Below are positions 37,186 through 49,729 of a stretch of 64,000 bases of DNA, one piece after another. A model generated the notes under the pieces. The model saw nothing but the letters and a program-made list of their open reading frames with translations, ran no database searches and was not told the origin of the DNA. Every line of letters begins with the position of its first letter. Within the stretch, counting starts at the first letter, position 1. The DNA lies in the NCBI RefSeq assembly GCF_947623445.1, contig NC_135242.1, forward strand, positions 7,440,001 to 7,504,000, in the 5' to 3' direction. A program made the position numbers and the translations under genes. Source of the stretch: Clavelina lepadiformis (Eukaryota; Chordata; Ascidiacea; Aplousobranchia; Clavelinidae).

Positions 37186-40100
37186 ATGCTTGTGCTGCGT
37201 ATCACAGCATTCGTAGTTTGTTTTCACAGCTACGTGGTCCTTAGTCAGTATTATCCCGAGCGTCGTCCAACGTATCGCCCGCCGACGTACACCCCACCGA
37301 CGTATCGCCCACCGACATATCCCCCACTAGGAGGTTGTGACCCGCCAACCAAAAATGGCTACACTTCTTATGCGCCGGAAAGGTCATCTTACGCAATTGG
37401 AAGCAGAATTATCTATTCCTGTACTAACGGTTATGTGACTGGAAGAACTACAAGAACGTGTGCAGGGAATTTGCGGTGGACCGGATCTGCAGTGCGAATT
37501 TGCGGTAAACAGAAACAATGCAACCCTTAAAGTATTCCTGAATAATCACATTTTTAAACTATAATAGTGTAAGAAATGGTATATAAAATTATAATTGTTC
37601 TGTAAAATATCCCGAAATTATTTTAATATTGATTTTTGTAGGCTGCTTTCGTCCAAAAAATCCTGAATATGGAAGTGTATTTTCCTTCCCCTATAATCAG
37701 CAAAGGTTTACACCGGGCGAGTATGTAACATTTCGCTGCAACCCTCCTTACAAGCTTAGCGGTTCCTCAAGAGTGCAATGTCAACAAAACGGACAATGGA
37801 ATAACCTACCAAAATGCGAGCTAGGTACATAGACTATTCAGCAACTCTGTTTTATCCAACTTTATTCCGTTAAGGCAAAGATACATTCAATAAAAGAGAG
37901 ATTTAGAGTAATTTTCAAAAAGCCTATGGTTCAGAAAAGGTTGAAATTTCATACACTAAGTCAATCTAATTTATTGATTTGTTATTCAGCCCAAACAAAT
38001 TGTAAAAAACAACAGCCACCAGCTAATGGTTACTACGTCCAACACGATGCTAAATCTGATTGGCGTCCTGGCGACACGGCTACTTACGCGTGTGATGACA
38101 ATTACTGTATGACGGGGCAAGCAAGTTTGACTTGTCAGCAAAACTCAAACTGGGATTATCCCATGCCTACCTGCCGAGGTAAATGATACTCAGATTTTGA
38201 GCATATAATTAAACATATTCATTAAAGATCTTTCCACAAACTTTACTAAATCAGGCTGATTAGGTTGCGGTGGTAATAGTTCAAGCTTTGTCGTTTCATA
38301 TCCAGCTTGCTGTTCAAGACCTGAGGCGCCGGAGTATGGTTCCGTTGTATCTACACCTCGCCAAAAACAATATTTTGATCTGGGAGACTTCGTTATATTT
38401 CGCTGCCGTCCTGGATATACTCTTAGTAGTCAGGGCTTGGTAGGATGTCAAGAAACCGGATGGGCAAACAAGCCTACCTGTATAAGTAAGCTTTAGAAAT
38501 TTATTTAACAAAACATATTTAAAAGCGGATTCAAAACATGTCGACAAACAAATTTTAGTGTCTGCGTAGAACACAATAATCGGTCAAATCGTTTTATTCA
38601 TCATAACTTAAAAAGTATTTTTAAAAAACGTTTAAAGACAAATGATGTCTACGTATATTTTCGCAGAGGACGTGACATGCCCTCAACGCGAAGACCCGGT
38701 CAACGGATACCGCGTTAAAAATGAAGATGCGTCATGGGTTTCTGGATCAAAAACAACTTATGGATGTGGAGAACATTACTGTCTCTATGGCCACGAAGTA
38801 ACAACCTGCCAAGATGACGGAAGCTGGGATCATTCTGTGCCAACTTGCAGGGGTACCTACTTCAGACGCTGCTCATTAATTTCGTATTTAGATACATGAT
38901 AAGCTTTATTATTTATCATTTTAAGTTTGTCTCAGGCATATTTCTTTGTAATTACAATGGCTGTAAATTACAATGCCTGCGTAAAGTGGAGTTTGGTGGG
39001 TTTTTACAGTTTGCTGTCATCGCCCGAATCCCCCGCCTCATGGATCTATTCATTCTGTTCCCATTGACCGAGAAACTTTTTACCTTGATGACTGGATTAT
39101 CTACCGTTGCGATGAAGGCTACTGGTTAGATGGCGAATCAAAGGTCGGATGCCTTGAAGGAGGATGGACCCCACACCCCACTTGCCGAAGTAAGTTATTG
39201 GACAGTCAACACTGCATGTGCAACACGGTGTTTGACGTATAAGCGTTGGTATCAGCCCCATGAGGTAATCAATTTTATAAGCTGTATAACTTACAAAGGG
39301 AGCCTTTGTACGATATCTTTTCCCATGTTATTTTAGGAATTACATGCCCACATCGAGACCAACCAGAGTATGGCTATTATGTCAATCACGAAGATGGTAA
39401 GGGATGGTATCCTGGAGATACTGCGCAGTACGGATGCAGCAACGGGTACTGCATGCATGGCCAAGCTGATTCAAATTGTTTGGATGACGGCACATGGCAG
39501 CATGATCCCCCTCAATGCCAAGGTACAAAAAAGTTTAATAATCTTGTCTTAAATACTATTATTTCTAAACAAAGAAAGCAAAACACTGCGCTGTGTACCA
39601 AAACGTACGCGTAGTCAAATGCAATAGAAGCTGCTATACTGAGTTAATGCAATCGTTTTTAAGTTAATGGCATGCTTTGATCGTAGCATGCTGCGCCAGA
39701 CCTAATCCACCGGACTACGGTTCGTTGAACTCGAAACCCGAAGACAAGCAAACCTTCTACGGCGGTGATTGGATCATATACAGATGTGATCATGGATACC
39801 GGTTGGTAGGAGAGTCGCGAGTGGAATGTGGTCACGGTGGTTGGGGAGTTGCACCTTGGTGTCAAAGTAAGTAAAGATCACTTAGGTTTAGGACATAAAT
39901 TTAGGCTTATGACTCTGTAGATAATATGTAGCAACACCTAACTAAGACGAATACGATTAAAACACTTTTGCGAATCGCAAAAAAACAGTTATTGACTTTC
40001 ATTGATTGATATTAAAGGGATAAAATGTCCCCATCGAAATCCTCCTGAATACGGATATTACAATGAACAAAAGCAACATGACAGTTGGTATCCTGACGAT

Positions 40101-43100
40101 GTTGCCTCGTATGGTTGCGATAATCATTACTGTATGAGCGGTGATCACCAGTCTAAGTGCCAATATGACGGTACATGGAATGGTGGCGTTCCATCTTGCC
40201 GAGGTAATGATATTGTTCACTTTCGTCAACGCTCATATTCATGAAAATTGCCATATATATTGTGTTTACATATTTGATCACACAAACACTGAAGAAATTT
40301 GTTAATTTATAATATCCCACATTTTTTGTACACACAGCTCGCTTCTGTATTGCATATTTTAAAAACTATTATTTTTATGTGTCGAAATAAATTTAAGCAA
40401 ATTTAAAAAGTAGTCGACACGTTATTTTTGTTTTTTTCAGTTTGCTGCCAGCGGCCAGCAGACCCACCAGAGTATGGATCATTTGCGTCAGATCCGGAGA
40501 ATAAACAAGTATTTTACAAAGATGAGTATATCACGTATTCATGCGACCACGGATACCGACTTGTTGGGTATTCAAGAAGGACTTGTACGAAAACAGGATG
40601 GACACCAGCTCCTACCTGTCGACGTAAGTTCAGCTCATGCGATATGTCATGAGAGCAATCGAACTTTATCGAGGTTTATTATTCGACTTCTGTCTTTCCA
40701 TGTTTTTTTACAAATTAACCTCTTTTTTACTGTAACGTTTTCCTTAAACACAGGAATAAAATGTCCGCATCGTGATGCCCCTGAATACGGATATTATTCC
40801 AATAATGAAGATAAAAAGGATTGGTATCCTGAAGACAGTGCTTCGTATAAATGCAACAATCATTATTGCATGTATGGCGATAACGATTCGAAATGTCAAT
40901 ACGACGGTACATGGAATCAAGATGTACCAAGCTGCAGAGGTAAGATAACATTAATTTATTGTAAGCTCAATGAAATCTTGTTTGTTTCTTCACACCGAAA
41001 ACTTGGAAAACCTGATAGAACAGATTTTTGGTTAGTGCGGTTTGTACTTGAGGACGCATAAAAGGCAACAGCACTTGTGGCTACTCATTCAAATGATGTT
41101 AATCTGAAATTGTTTACCACAGCTTTCGACATTATTTATTCAATTTTAGTGTGTTGTAAGCGACCAAATCCACCACCGTACAGTTCAATTGAGTCAGATC
41201 CCGAAGACAAACAAACGTTTTATCGCAACGAGTATATCACCTACTCATGCGAATATGGTTACGAAATGGTTGGAAGCTCCAGAAGAAGGTGCTTGAAAGG
41301 AGGATGGACAACAGAACCTACTTGTCGTCGTAAGCATTAAAATATAATCAGTTAATTACCTTTCTGATTTCTGTAATATATTAGTTTGGAGTGTTTTGAA
41401 AATGACTTAAAAGTAAGTTTGACAATCAAAAACGATTCAAAACAAGTTTTTGCAAAATTCATTTCTTTAGGTATAAGCTGCCCTCACCGCAGTGCACCAG
41501 AATATGGATATTATTCTGATAACTCGGATAAGAAAGATTGGTATCCGGAAGATTCAGCTTCATATGGCTGTGAGCAGCATTATTGCATGAGCGGCCAAGC
41601 TTCGTCATCCTGTCAATACGATGGTTCTTGGCAATATCCTATTCCAATTTGTCACGGTATAAGAGTCAAAAAACGTTTTGAGCGCACTAGATAGTTTTTT
41701 AATTATTTTCCCGTGTAAACAACTTTAATCTCCGACTTACAAAATTGCACTTTGAAATTTGTGTTGTTGCAAAAGGTAACTTCCACTTTAGTGCCCAAGG
41801 CTAGACTTTTGCTGAAAATATCTATTAAATACTCTAGTGCAGCATTTCGTAACAGCAGGTAACTCGGGAACAAGATTGACGAAATGGCTATGATAAATTC
41901 CAATGCTATTCTCGGAGTGGAAATTCCCTTACACTGCATTTAATAACCTTTCTACAATTTACTGTTATTTTCGTCTATAGCCTGCTGTAAGCGACCGCAA
42001 GCACCGCAGTACGGCTCGGTGCACTCCACTCCCACAAACAAACAAACATTTTATGTCGGAGAGTGGGTTTCTTACAGTTGTGATCACGGATACAAAATTG
42101 TTGGAAATCCGAGAGCCCAATGCGAAAAAGGAGGCTGGAATTCAAGCCCTACGTGTGCACGTAAGTTTAAGAAAAGCTTGTTTTACAATGAATGTAAAAA
42201 ACCTTCCAAATCCTATTTGTTTGTATCACCAAATAGGTGTTACGTGCCCTCATCGAAATCCACCTGAATATGGAAACTACGCAAACGGGAATGATGATGA
42301 AAAAGACTGGTATCCTGAGGATACCGCCGAATATACCTGTCAAAACTTTTACTGTCATGTCATGCCGGTTCGAAATGTCAGTACGATGGAACATGGGACT
42401 ACGGCAAACCTGAATGTCACTGTAGGTTAAAGATAACAAAACGTCTTTACTAACAAATACTTTGAAAAAAATTAATTTTTATCGTTAATAAACATAGAAA
42501 GTTGACATTTTTTGTCTTCAGCGTGCTGTCCTCGACCAACCAATCCAAATAAGGGTTTTGTGGTTTCCATTCCATTTAACAAACAAACTTTTTATCTCCA
42601 TGATGCTGTGATTTACCGGTGCGATGCCGGTTATCGGCTGGTGGGAAATCCAAGAGTGGTTTGTAGGAAAGGAGGATGGTCTCATGAACCAACTTGTGCC
42701 AGTAAGTACTCCAATTACGCATTAAAAATTATTGAAAAAACAAACAAATAAATAAATAAATAAAAATAAAGTGTTGAAAACGGTGACTTGTCCACGCAGG
42801 AGTTTTCTGTCCCCATCGCGATGCCCCCGAGTATGGTCATTACACAGACGACAAGAAGGAGTGGTACCCGGGAGACCGCGCTAGCTACAGTTGTCAAGAT
42901 GGTTATTGCATGGACGGCTACGCTGATTCATCTTGTCAAAATGACGGTTCATGGCAATACGGCGTTCCAAGTTGTCGACGTAAGATTTATCTCACAACAA
43001 CCTTATTAAATCATACGAAACGTGTATGTATTCGCATCCGACAACAATTCAACTTATCCTTCAACCTTTGATATTGATGCAATGTTAATCACTGTTTCAA

Positions 43101-44955
43101 ACAGTTAGTTTAGGTGTTTTATGTATTTTCAATTAGCAACATAATTAACAACCAAATTTTGTTTCAAGCCTGCTGCAAACGACCTGAAAATCCTGAGTGT
43201 GGGTCTGTAACATCCATTCCATGGCGCAAAGCCATTTTCTATGTCGATGACACAATCAATTACAGCTGCAATGATGGTTGTTACCTAAAAGGAAAAGGGA
43301 GTGTCACCTGCACGAAGAACGGTTGGTCACACAAGCCGAGTTGCCAACGTAAGCATTAACATCATAATAAACAAGAATAATGAAAAACATTACCCGCAAC
43401 AATACTAACTATACTTTTCGTACATATTAGGCGGCTGTGCCCACCGAAGCCCACCAGGCTATGGTAGTTATGTTGAAAATGGGGACAAATCGTATTGGCA
43501 TCCTGACGAAGTCGCTCGTTTTGGTTGCAATCCAAGGTACTTTATGTATGGTTCGCCGACTTCCACTTGTTTATCTGACTCAAGCTGGGATTCTCCAGTC
43601 CCTCAATGCAGACGTAAGTAAAACCCGAACTAACGCTTTAGATTCGAACACATCCAAATAAATATAACGGTGTTTGTTTGTATTTTGCAAAGCCGGTTGT
43701 TACCGTCCTTCCGACATACCATACGGATCTGTGGTTTCAAAACCGCCTGGAAAGCAAAATTTTGCAATCAACGATTGGGTAACTTATAAGTGTGATCATG
43801 GATACGTTCTCCAAGGATACGACAGAAGTTATTGTCGTATAAGAGGCTGGGACAATACGCCAACTTGCAAAAGTATTATTATATCCTACTTAGTATTTTA
43901 TAAGTGTAGTAACTTGCAAAATATGTTTCGGTTGCGTACATCTTCGTTTTTAAGTATTTTGTAAGTCTGCAGGTAAGTCTGCAGTCTCTTTAAGTTGTAA
44001 TCCTATATTGTATACGTATACGGGTTTTACACCTTCAGTATAGACTTATTTATTGCAATTGTTTCAAATATGCATTGTTTCCAGTATCAGTTAATAGCAA
44101 AGATAACTTTGGTGGGAACCTCTACACTCCATTACTTGTCATTACTTGTTTCCAGGAACATGTCCACATCGTCATCCTCCAAGTGACGTGAGCTACTCAC
44201 CTTCTGCTAAAAGTCATTGGTTTGTCTCTGACTATATTGAATATTCCTGCCCGGGTGATTACAAGATGGATGGTTATTCCAAATCAACTTGCCAGTCAGA
44301 TGGGACTTGGGATAACGATATGCCAAAGTGCAGACGTAAGTGTTATTACATTTGTGAAGTTCATGGTCTACCTATTGCTGTTATCAGTCCAATTTGTTTA
44401 AGTGATTATGGTTTCAGAGTAATTGTTTAAGTAATTTGATCGAGGGATGGTAAAAAATTATTGTTAAATATCACAGGACCCTGCAAACATAGATATCCTC
44501 CACGAGATGGCCGCTACCGACCAGGTACTCCTCATGATTTCTGGGCCGGAGAAACAGCTCATTTCGAGTGCGTGGATGGCTACTCTATGTCCGGAACAGC
44601 GAGCTCATATTGTCAGGATGATGGGAAATGGAGAACGCCAGTTCCAGCTTGTGAAGGTATTTAAAGCTAAAATAGATAAAGACACGAAACACGCTTTCTT
44701 TACAGCTTCAAGCATCACTATTTTAGCAAGCTTGTCCTAATATATATCTCTACGTTGTACGTAACTTATGAGGGAAATTCTTTAGTCCGCGCAACTTGCC
44801 AAGGCAACTGTGGTAGTCCCAACGTAGGAGGCTGTGCTTGTGATTCTTCTTGTCGGAGGAATTATGACTGCTGCTCAGACTACACTCAGTATTGCGAAAC
44901 CAGGAACAGCGGCGGCAGCAGCACCCACAATAATGTTGATTTATGTAAGAGCTAG
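37186..44955 (+). CDS. Secreted 22-sushi-domain protein with somatomedin B end
   Basis: Twenty-three exons with phase-1 borders: 37186-37504, 37642-37824, 37990-38178, 38306-38485, 38667-38852, 39010-39189, 39337-39522, 39687-39866, 40018-40203, 40441-40623, 40754-40939, 41150-41329, 41471-41656, 41981-42160, 42237-42421, 42522-42701, 42800-42979, 43169-43348, 43431-43613, 43693-43872, 44156-44335, 44477-44656, 44786-44955. Exon 1 gives a signal peptide, PPTY repeats and sushi 1. Exons 2-21 alternate type B (CCxRP...CDHGYRLVG) and type A (CPHRxPPEYGYY...YCMxG). The last exon is a somatomedin B domain with 8 Cys (DCCSDYTQYC). Sushi domains mediate protein binding, as in complement regulators. 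Exon 15 is 185 bases and frameshifted, so this reading gives a full product of about 1,440 residues only if the frame is restored or the exon skipped. The end may instead splice at 44944 to 45029-45039. Confidence 0.88.
42237..42421 (+). pseudogene. Frameshifted type A sushi exon (exon 15) within the gene
   Basis: Starts normally (VTCPHRNPPEYG, then DWYPEDTAEYTC and NFYC), but only 8 bases separate the YC codons from the AGSKC part, where sister exons have 12. The rest (CQYDGTWDYGKPEC) reads in another frame. The length of 185 is not a multiple of 3, unlike every other internal exon. Splicing it in would bring a stop early in exon 16. Skipping it keeps frame, because both borders are phase 1. 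Confidence 0.75.
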
Positions 44956-45824
44956 TTAGTCTGTTATACAATATGTGGAAATTGTTCCCGTGGCCTTGTT
45001 AACATATCCCTTTCTTGTACTTTTTTAGACGGACGTTGAACAAGAATTGTTGCTCGTGTTTCCCAGAAAAGTAACAACTACAAACCTACCTGATTACATC
45101 CGCAGTAAATTTAGTCACGTTACTGATAAATAATACAGCAGTATTTCGAAATCTAAACCCTTTGTATCGTATATATTGATCCTTGTGGTGGTGTACTTTT
45201 GTTTATATCTTTTCAACAAAGGAATAGCTCTGAAAATGATAGTGGTGTTTAAAGCAAGTATGAAGAGATTCTGTAATATATCTGTAATTTGATCCCGTCG
45301 GACTGGTTTAAAGTTTTGATTTAAATCTAGTTTAAAAGGCACGTTTTCAGATGTATCCATTGCAGAAAAGCGGGAAAGTATTTTAAAAATCGCTTTCACG
45401 TTAAACATATCTCTTTTCTCTGCAAAAGTGAAATAACACAAACCTTTAAGGCAGCCGACGACACATTAGTAAATTTGGACAAGCCGAGTGAGAACTTCGC
45501 ACAGCACTTCTGTATTATGCACGCTAATCTTAAAGGCAGTTTACGTACTTGTAAATTGTATTGACATTCATGCTCGTCGGTGTTCCAGTGTTCCATGTTT
45601 CGTCACACAGACAGTTTGAGTTGGCTTCACTTCGTCAATAGCCTATGAAGAATTTGTTAATGTATAGCTTTTGAGGCGACATGCTTTATATAATATCAAA
45701 AGGTTGAATGTCAATTGCAACTCGGAAAAGCCAATGCAATAAACCTATATACAAAAACAAGTTCATGTACTTAGCAAAGCGAATATGTCTGGTTTCACAG
45801 CTCGATGAGGATAACACTGGTCAA
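44956..45824. other. Intergenic / possible 3-prime UTR of the sushi gene
   Basis: An acceptor at 45027-45028 could start a tiny last coding exon (stop at 45037-45039) followed by 3-prime UTR; AATAAA occurs at 45738-45743. On the minus strand an open frame ends at 45115 with an internal Met at 45360. It has a hydrophobic stretch but no recognisable homology, so it is not called a gene. Confidence 0.4.
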
Positions 45825-47800
45825 CACAATTTTCTGTGCCGGAAATGTTTCATCGATTTTGGGGTATGAATGAGGTGCTGAATTCGAAAATAGGGTTATT
45901 TTTCCTATTGGCTCTAGTTTTTCAGATATTTCAAATTTTTGGTTCAGAAATGGCGAAAAATGGTAAAAATTGCCGGTTTGTATTTTTTTATTTATCGTGA
46001 TGTACAGAACTCAAAGGGCTTTTTGACATGACTTTGCTCCATTCTTGCAATATTATGTCCAAACCATGAAACATATGTTGCAATATCGCCACATGTAGGT
46101 CACATTCAGTCCACAAAACACTCTTATTGTGGCTCGGAAGTGCTTGCTGTTGAGTTCTAGTGGCCTAGCAACAGAAAGTTTGCCTACACCTGTTATAAAG
46201 AAGTATTACTCACACTACAGCGATGAGTGAAATGTAAACGGGAACTAGCACAGAAAATGGCAGAACATGATAAAATTAGTTCTTTATGAATGACTTCTTG
46301 TTCAATTTTCTTCTGTAGCGGACATCGGGACAACCACATTCGAGGCTCCAGCAGTACCCTACCATCATGTGTTGGTCCAACCTTCCTAGGTACCTTTCTT
46401 CCGTGACCTTTATATCCTGGTGAAGCCTTTCACTTTGCAGATAAATCACCCAGAATTTCAGGAAATCTACCTAAGTGTCTGTGGAGGAAATGTACTATGA
46501 TGCTCATAGTTTCCCTCAGTTCTTGGTATGCAGTTGTTCAGCATACAATGTGCTAATTCAACGAAGTTTACAACTTTGTGGTTTTACAAGAAATTTTTTA
46601 CGGCAGTGATGTAACTGGCCAAGCAGCAAGCTTAGTATCGATAATTTTTCTGTGAATTTTGAGCCTATCATAAATTTCGGAATGATGGGCCATCAAAAAT
46701 TTATGCTATAAGTTTTTCAGCGCTCAAACCAGGGAAACAATCGCAGTAGTATTTGACTAAGTCCTCCTTGAGTAAATTGTATAGAAGTTGAAAAACTCTT
46801 GTCATGATCGCTGCAACTACCGCTGTTGACTTCTCTACATTACCTCTGATGTGGTTCTTCAGTGTTTGGTTCTTAAAGGTTTGACAGTGATGCTAAGACA
46901 GCACCAGGAATGTCTTCAGAGTGCAACACTGGTCACCTCACTGATACCAAGTCAGGATACTCCTATTGTCTTGCTACGATTAAAACATGTTAACTTCACT
47001 ATGCAATAATAACAGTTACCGTGGTGATTTTGTAGTTCTCTCCACACCATATGGGTACCCCAAGCTTCAAGCTTTTCTTTTTTCCATTTTTCCAAAACCT
47101 CTGCGCCTCTACACAAGTTTTGCCTACCTTGTGGGGAGCCTAGTGTACTGTACGCAAAACCTTGCAATGGTCACCAAGATTTACCATTGAAGTATGAAAA
47201 AACACTTGCTTGACAAATTTCGTGATGTGTTCTCTTTGCTTTTGCGTTGTATGTTCACTACAGATGTAACAAAATAAGTAAGGATTCTTGCTGACACTAC
47301 ACTATAGCAGATGAAAATTCGTAAATTGACTTCGCTAAGCACAAGTTATTGAATGTGCTTTGTCAAACACTTCACCTACAGTATTTGTGCCACTGATAAC
47401 TGTAAGATCCACAGTATAAGACTTTGGAATGGAAAGTTTATCAACCTTTCTTTGGATTATCATGCTGTAAAAAATTAATCCGTCTGGAAAGTGTCTGTTG
47501 TTGTTATAATAACTTCTTCTAGGTGATAAAATACGGTAAAGCGTATAGTTTTCTTACCAAAATGAGGTTTATCCTGTTCCTGGAGTACTTTTATACCAAC
47601 TCTATCACAATATTGTGAATTTATCAAACTCCATAAGGTGCCTATGCATGCGGTTAACACGTATTAGATGAAAATATTAAAACATCAATATCTCAAAAAG
47701 TAGAGCCAATTCTGTAAAACCAACGCTATTTTCGGATTTACTACCCTAAAAATACCTTAAAACTGTTGAAACATTTCCAGCACAAGAAAAAAAATTTTTT
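45825..47800 (-). mobile_element. Decayed DNA transposon with long terminal inverted repeats
   Basis: The left end (about 45825-45945) and the reverse complement of the right end (about 47670-47800) align over roughly 110-130 bases. Shared blocks are GGAAATGTTTCA, CGAAAATAG, ATTGGCTCTA and AGATATT. Between them a minus-strand coding relic is found. End points are approximate and no target duplication was fixed. The superfamily is not assigned. The divergence of the two ends indicates an old, inactive copy. Confidence 0.7.
46270..47210 (-). pseudogene. Relic of transposon-borne protein
   Basis: Conceptual reading on the minus strand, with frameshifts and stops, shows blocks I recognise from uncharacterised repeat-associated metazoan proteins. 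These are GNCYYCIVKL (about 47010), YYCDCFPGLSAEKL (about 46740), then RLHQDIKVTEERYLG and HMMVGYCWSLE (about 46330-46430). The order fits that family (Cys motif, middle, HQDI...ERY...YCW near the C-terminus). No intact open frame remains. The family function is not known to me. Confidence 0.6.
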
Positions 47801-47869
47801 TTTGGGGCTGTGTAATGAGAAAATCCGTAATACTTTTTTAACAAAAAGGTTTTGTGCTCGAACTGCTAA

Positions 47870-48085
47870 CGCACGAAACGAATTTATGGTTTCCATTCCA
47901 TTCAACAAAATCATGCATATAGCTTCACGATGCTGTAATTTACCAGTGCGATACCCGTTATCGTTGAAAATCGAATATTGTTTTTAGGAAGGTTCCAATG
48001 ATTTCTGGTCTACAGAAAGACCTCATTTTGAGCGCAATGGATGGCTACGGGACCAGCCAGTTATTAATACTGTCAGGATAATGGT
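47870..48085 (+). pseudogene. Relic of two sushi exons
   Basis: About 47880-47970 resembles the type B exon at 42522-42701 (shared TGGTTTCCATTCCATT and GATGCTGTGATTTACCGGTG-like sequence). About 48000-48085 resembles the last sushi exon at 44477-44656 (GATTTCTGG, CATTTTGAG, GATGGCTAC, CTGTCAGGAT). The two are fused with no intron between them and carry stops. This is a decayed, internally deleted duplicate of the neighbouring gene's 3-prime half, now just beyond the transposon. Confidence 0.7.
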
Positions 48086-49001
48086 AAATGGAGAACTTTT
48101 CTTTACCGAATGCTGCATCAGAAGTATACCTTTTATACATAAACAGGCTGAAAATAGAAATTGACGATGTTAACCATTCATTCTCGAAAGCTTTCAATAT
48201 CATTATTTTATTAAATATGCTGTTGTGATAATGTTACTGCAAATTATATTGCTTATAACGAGAATTCATACATTTATCCTGCCAAGTTGCTAACTATATT
48301 TGGAAAATTCATCAACTTCGTCGATCAAACCTATACACTCTTGACGAAATGCAGAACTTGAAATCAGTAGACTATAACACGGGAAAAGTCCCCGTTCGAT
48401 TTTGTTCGGAAACATCGAACGTCGCTGAATATTTTGAACTTACTGTACAGTAAAATGAATCCTGGTTTTATTTCCTACTACAATCATGGAGTGCTTACCA
48501 TTGGATGAAAGCCAGAAATATACCGAAAAAAAAACATTACTGACGAAAAAGTTTCCATGTTCAATTCTGGGCGGAAGCAGCGCATGATTTATAACATTTA
48601 TAAGCAAGTTTGATACATTGAATATACTAATTGCTCCTTCACATAGAAATATCATTTTGGTAAATGAAATCAAGCAATTCTTGATTATAGGGTAATCGTT
48701 CTCGGAGTGTATAGCGGGTTTCGAAAGCGGTTTGCTGTATTTTTATTTTTGATGTGAAAGTATAAGGTTGAAAACTATTTAATTATTTAAGTTTTTATGC
48801 ATATAGGCTGTTTTTTTTATGCAGACAGTGGACTGAATTTTACTGTCCATCGGTTAAATGTTCATAGATTTAAAAGATAATTAAATTGCTGTATCTCTGT
48901 CGAGAATTAAATATATATCAGTGAAATATTTTTGTGATTCCACTGTTCTCCGGACACGTTTTCGTAAGTTAAAATATATTTAACCTACTGATTTAATGTC
49001 T
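48086..49001. other. Intergenic, nothing recognised
   Basis: AT-rich sequence with no domain-bearing frame, clear repeat or RNA gene. Confidence 0.45.

Positions 49002-49729
<728 letters not shown>

Noticed and set aside
45115..45441. 108-codon minus-strand frame with a hydrophobic segment
   Set aside because: No homology, no splice or promoter context, and AT-rich composition; chance is likely.
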